Shown: piece after piece, positions 15,510 to 16,621 of the stretch
How positions within the stretch are numbered: position 1 is the first letter of the stretch
Layout: every line of letters starts with the position of its first letter
Assembly (NCBI GenBank): GCA_024276595.1
Contig: JAJRWW010000566.1
Coordinates: 1-16,621, forward strand
Direction of reading: 5' to 3'
From: Myxococcota bacterium
Lineage (GTDB): Bacteria > Myxococcota_A > Polyangia > HGW-17 > JAJRWW01
DNA length: 16,621 bases
Made by a program: the position numbers and the translations under genes
The notes under the pieces: model-generated
Seen by the model: only the letters and a program-made list of their open reading frames with translations
Databases searched by the model: none
What the model was told of the DNA's origin: nothing

Positions 15510-16256
15510 TCATCCCCTGCGCCGGATGAGGGGCTCGAAGAGCCAAAGGCCCAGCGCCAGGAAAACCGCATCCAGGCCAAGCACAATGCCGAGGGAGTCC
15601 CGGTACACATCCAGCGCCGGAGGGCTCGCATACAGGGCCGCGGTGGCCCGGGCTCCAGACACGATTATGGGAACCCCCAGGGGCAACAGCACCAGCGCCA
15701 GCATGGCCTCCCTGCCCGCGCCAAGGCCGAGCAGCGGCGCCACCAGGGCACCAGCCACGGAGAACCCCACAGAGCCCGCCACCAGGATCCCCAGCAGCCG
15801 CCAGGGCCAGGCCCCGAGGCCGGTGGAGTCGATGAGCAGCGCCGTGAGCCCAGCGGCCGCCAGGCCCCCCACGAGGGTCATGAGGCCCACGGTGGCCGCC
15901 TTCCCGAGGAAGAGAGAGACTCCCCGCATGGGCCCCGTGCGGAGCAGGAGGAGCACTCCGCTGGCCTGCTCCCTGGCAAAGGCGCTGCTCGCGGCGTGAA
16001 CCCCCGCGAAGGCCACCGACACCCAGATGGCGGCGCAGGCCAGCTCTCCCCGTCCGGCCATGTCGCCGGCCAGGGCGCAGGCAGCCACAACCAGCGTGGC
16101 CTGCAGGAGCGAGACCACCACCACAGTGGGAGCGCGCCGCTCCGCGCGCAGGTCCTTCCCCAGGATCCAGCCGACCTCACGCCAGAGCCCATGGCGGCCA
16201 ATCTCTCCACCTCGGAGCCCTTCGTTCTCAGGTCTTGAGGAAAGCGCTTTGCTCAT
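15510..16256 (-). CDS. ccmB: Haem exporter protein CcmB
   Basis: A 248-residue integral membrane protein, the permease subunit of the CcmAB complex in System I cytochrome c maturation. A cytoplasmic start with the family signature GWILGKDLRAERR at about 29-41 is followed by six hydrophobic segments, including AIWVSVAFAGVHAASSAFAREQ and LPLGVPIIVSGARATAAL, which match CcmB. Length is close to typical plus a short N-terminal extension. It is followed by the ccmD-like gene. The ATPase ccmA and the haem-handling ccmC are not in the window. The start lacks a strong ribosome binding site and its ATG overlaps the stop of a possible leader ORF, so coupled translation is likely. Confidence 0.88.
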   Translation of the reverse strand: MSKALSSRPENEGLRGGEIGRHGLWREVGWILGKDLRAERRAPTVVVVSLLQATLVVAACALAGDMAGRGELACAAIWVSVAFAGVHAASSAFAREQASGVLLLLRTGPMRGVSLFLGKAATVGLMTLVGGLAAAGLTALLIDSTGLGAWPWRLLGILVAGSVGFSVAGALVAPLLGLGAGREAMLALVLLPLGVPIIVSGARATAALYASPPALDVYRDSLGIVLGLDAVFLALGLWLFEPLIRRRG

Positions 16257-16300
16257 GAGCTCGTGCCATCTCGGCCCCTTCTGGCCATCCGGTCACCCAT
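16253..16300 (-). CDS. Possible 15-codon leader ORF coupled to ccmB
   Basis: Immediately before ccmB, GGAGGAGGGG lies four bases upstream of an ATG opening the short frame MGDRMARRGRDGTSS. The TGA stop overlaps the ccmB start in an ATGA arrangement. An in-frame stop upstream shows it is not the tail of a longer gene. This ribosome binding site is far better than that of ccmB itself. Arginine-rich composition may just reflect GC-rich DNA; function as a leader is inference. Confidence 0.35.
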   Translation of the reverse strand: MGDRMARRGRDGTSS

Positions 16301-16321
16301 GAGCCCCTCCTCCGGTCACCC
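16288..16321. repeat. Two direct copies of TCCGGTCACCC upstream of ccmB
   Basis: Perfect 11-base copies lie at 16288-16298 and 16311-16321, 23 bases apart, about two DNA turns. Each contains the partial palindrome GGTCACC. They lie between the candidate ccmB promoter and its start, so they could be DNA operators or elements of the leader RNA. Confidence 0.45.
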
Positions 16322-16355
16322 GGCCACCGGACTGGGGGCCCAATGGATCCGCGCC

Positions 16356-16384
16356 AGTATGACAAACCCACCCCCGGGGAACAA
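16356..16384 (-). promoter_or_regulatory. Candidate promoter for the ccmB-ccmD-nadK-recN operon
   Basis: Read leftward, TTGTTC, a 17-base spacer and CATACT preceded by TGT (extended -10). Predicted initiation is about 90 bases before ccmB, leaving a leader that contains the direct repeats and the short ORF. The downstream genes have no clear promoter of their own. Confidence 0.4.
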
Positions 16385-16392
16385 CGCCTGTT

Positions 16393-16421
16393 TTCGACCC
16401 ACCCCGCGGGTGTGCTATGCT
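16393..16421 (+). promoter_or_regulatory. Candidate rightward promoter, back-to-back with the ccmB promoter
   Basis: TTCGAC, a 17-base spacer and TATGCT preceded by TGC (extended -10). Its -35 lies only eight bases from the -35 of the leftward promoter. It would drive the possible gene beginning at 16564 after a leader of about 135 bases. Confidence 0.35.
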
Positions 16422-16503
16422 CGATGGCTCATGAGGTTGTGTGCCAGAGGACGACCTCTGTGACACCCCGAAAAAAACTGGACAGCACACATCAGCTCCG
16501 CCC

Positions 16504-16549
16504 GGCACCAACATCCCCCGCGCGGGCCAACCCCGCGCGGGCCGGTGCT
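16504..16549 (+). promoter_or_regulatory. GC-rich tandem palindromes forming a possible leader hairpin
   Basis: CCCCGCGCGGGCC occurs at 16516-16528 and again at 16531-16543. As each core CCCGCGCGGG is palindromic, the copies can pair with each other around a short loop, and the flanks GCACC (16505-16509) and GGTGC (16544-16548) extend the stem. It ends a few bases before AAAGG, the likely ribosome binding site of the next gene, so it could control translation or be a double operator. Confidence 0.4.
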
Positions 16550-16563
16550 GGCAAAGGTTCTCC

Positions 16564-16621
16564 ATGAGCGCTCCGCAGGTCCGCTTCGCGTCGCCCCGAC
16601 ACCTCCCTGACCCCGCCGCCC
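16564..16621 (+). CDS. Possible start of a rightward gene cut by the window edge
   Basis: ATG at 16564 opens a frame (MSAPQVRFASPRHLP...) that is still open at the window end. AAAGG lies six bases upstream, and a promoter candidate and GC-rich hairpin precede it. Only 19 codons are visible and no family can be recognised. It would be divergent from ccmB. Confidence 0.35.
   Translation, partial: MSAPQVRFASPRHLPDPAA

Noticed and set aside
16425..16441. TGGCTC followed by TTGT as a sigma-54 promoter
   Set aside because: It is one base out of register and lacks the GC of the -12 element.
16293..16565. A 90-residue minus-strand frame upstream of ccmB that might have been ccmA or ccmC
   Set aside because: It has no Walker motifs, no membrane segments and random-looking composition, and it covers the promoter region.

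Overview
The window is GC-rich, densely coded and mostly leftward. Its gene content suggests a Myxococcota or other deltaproteobacterial-type bacterium: two transmembrane serine/threonine kinases with PEGA-like C-termini, a TPR protein typical of such loci, a giant cysteine-rich lipoprotein built from myxobacterial-type disulfide repeats, and a sigma-54 activator. No tRNA, rRNA, insertion sequence or CRISPR array was seen. The assignment rests on family resemblance only.

Left block (about 1-7400, all minus strand, transcribed right to left). Kinase 1 carries an N-terminal Cys4 ribbon. It is followed almost without gaps by kinase 2, a TPR protein with a signal peptide and a C-terminal membrane anchor, and a 999-residue lipoprotein made of nine roughly 80-residue cysteine-rich repeats plus a terminal cap. 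A further open frame runs off the left edge. The spacing implies one operon. The topology implies kinases in the inner membrane whose C-termini reach the periplasm, together with exported partners, so this may be an envelope signalling module.

Middle block (about 7400-10700). A sigma-54-type activator with a degenerate receiver domain lies upstream of the kinases in the same orientation. It is divergent from a rightward outer-membrane beta-barrel gene of FadL/OmpP1 type. The AT-rich gap between these two contains dyads that could be operators. Two adjacent dyads also lie between the activator and the kinase operon.

Right block (about 10700-16621, mostly minus strand). ccmB, a ccmD-like gene, nadK and recN follow one another closely and probably form one transcription unit. 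Next comes an M23 (LytM/MepM-type) peptidoglycan hydrolase gene with its own good promoter, which converges on the barrel gene. The roughly 300 bases upstream of ccmB hold two back-to-back promoter candidates, an 11-base direct repeat, a possible 15-codon leader ORF whose stop overlaps the ccmB start, and a GC-rich hairpin before a possible rightward gene cut by the window edge.

The most novel candidates are the kinase-kinase-TPR-cysteine-rich lipoprotein operon, with its shared C-terminal tag and covarying cysteines, and the phosphorylation-incompetent sigma-54 activator next to it.
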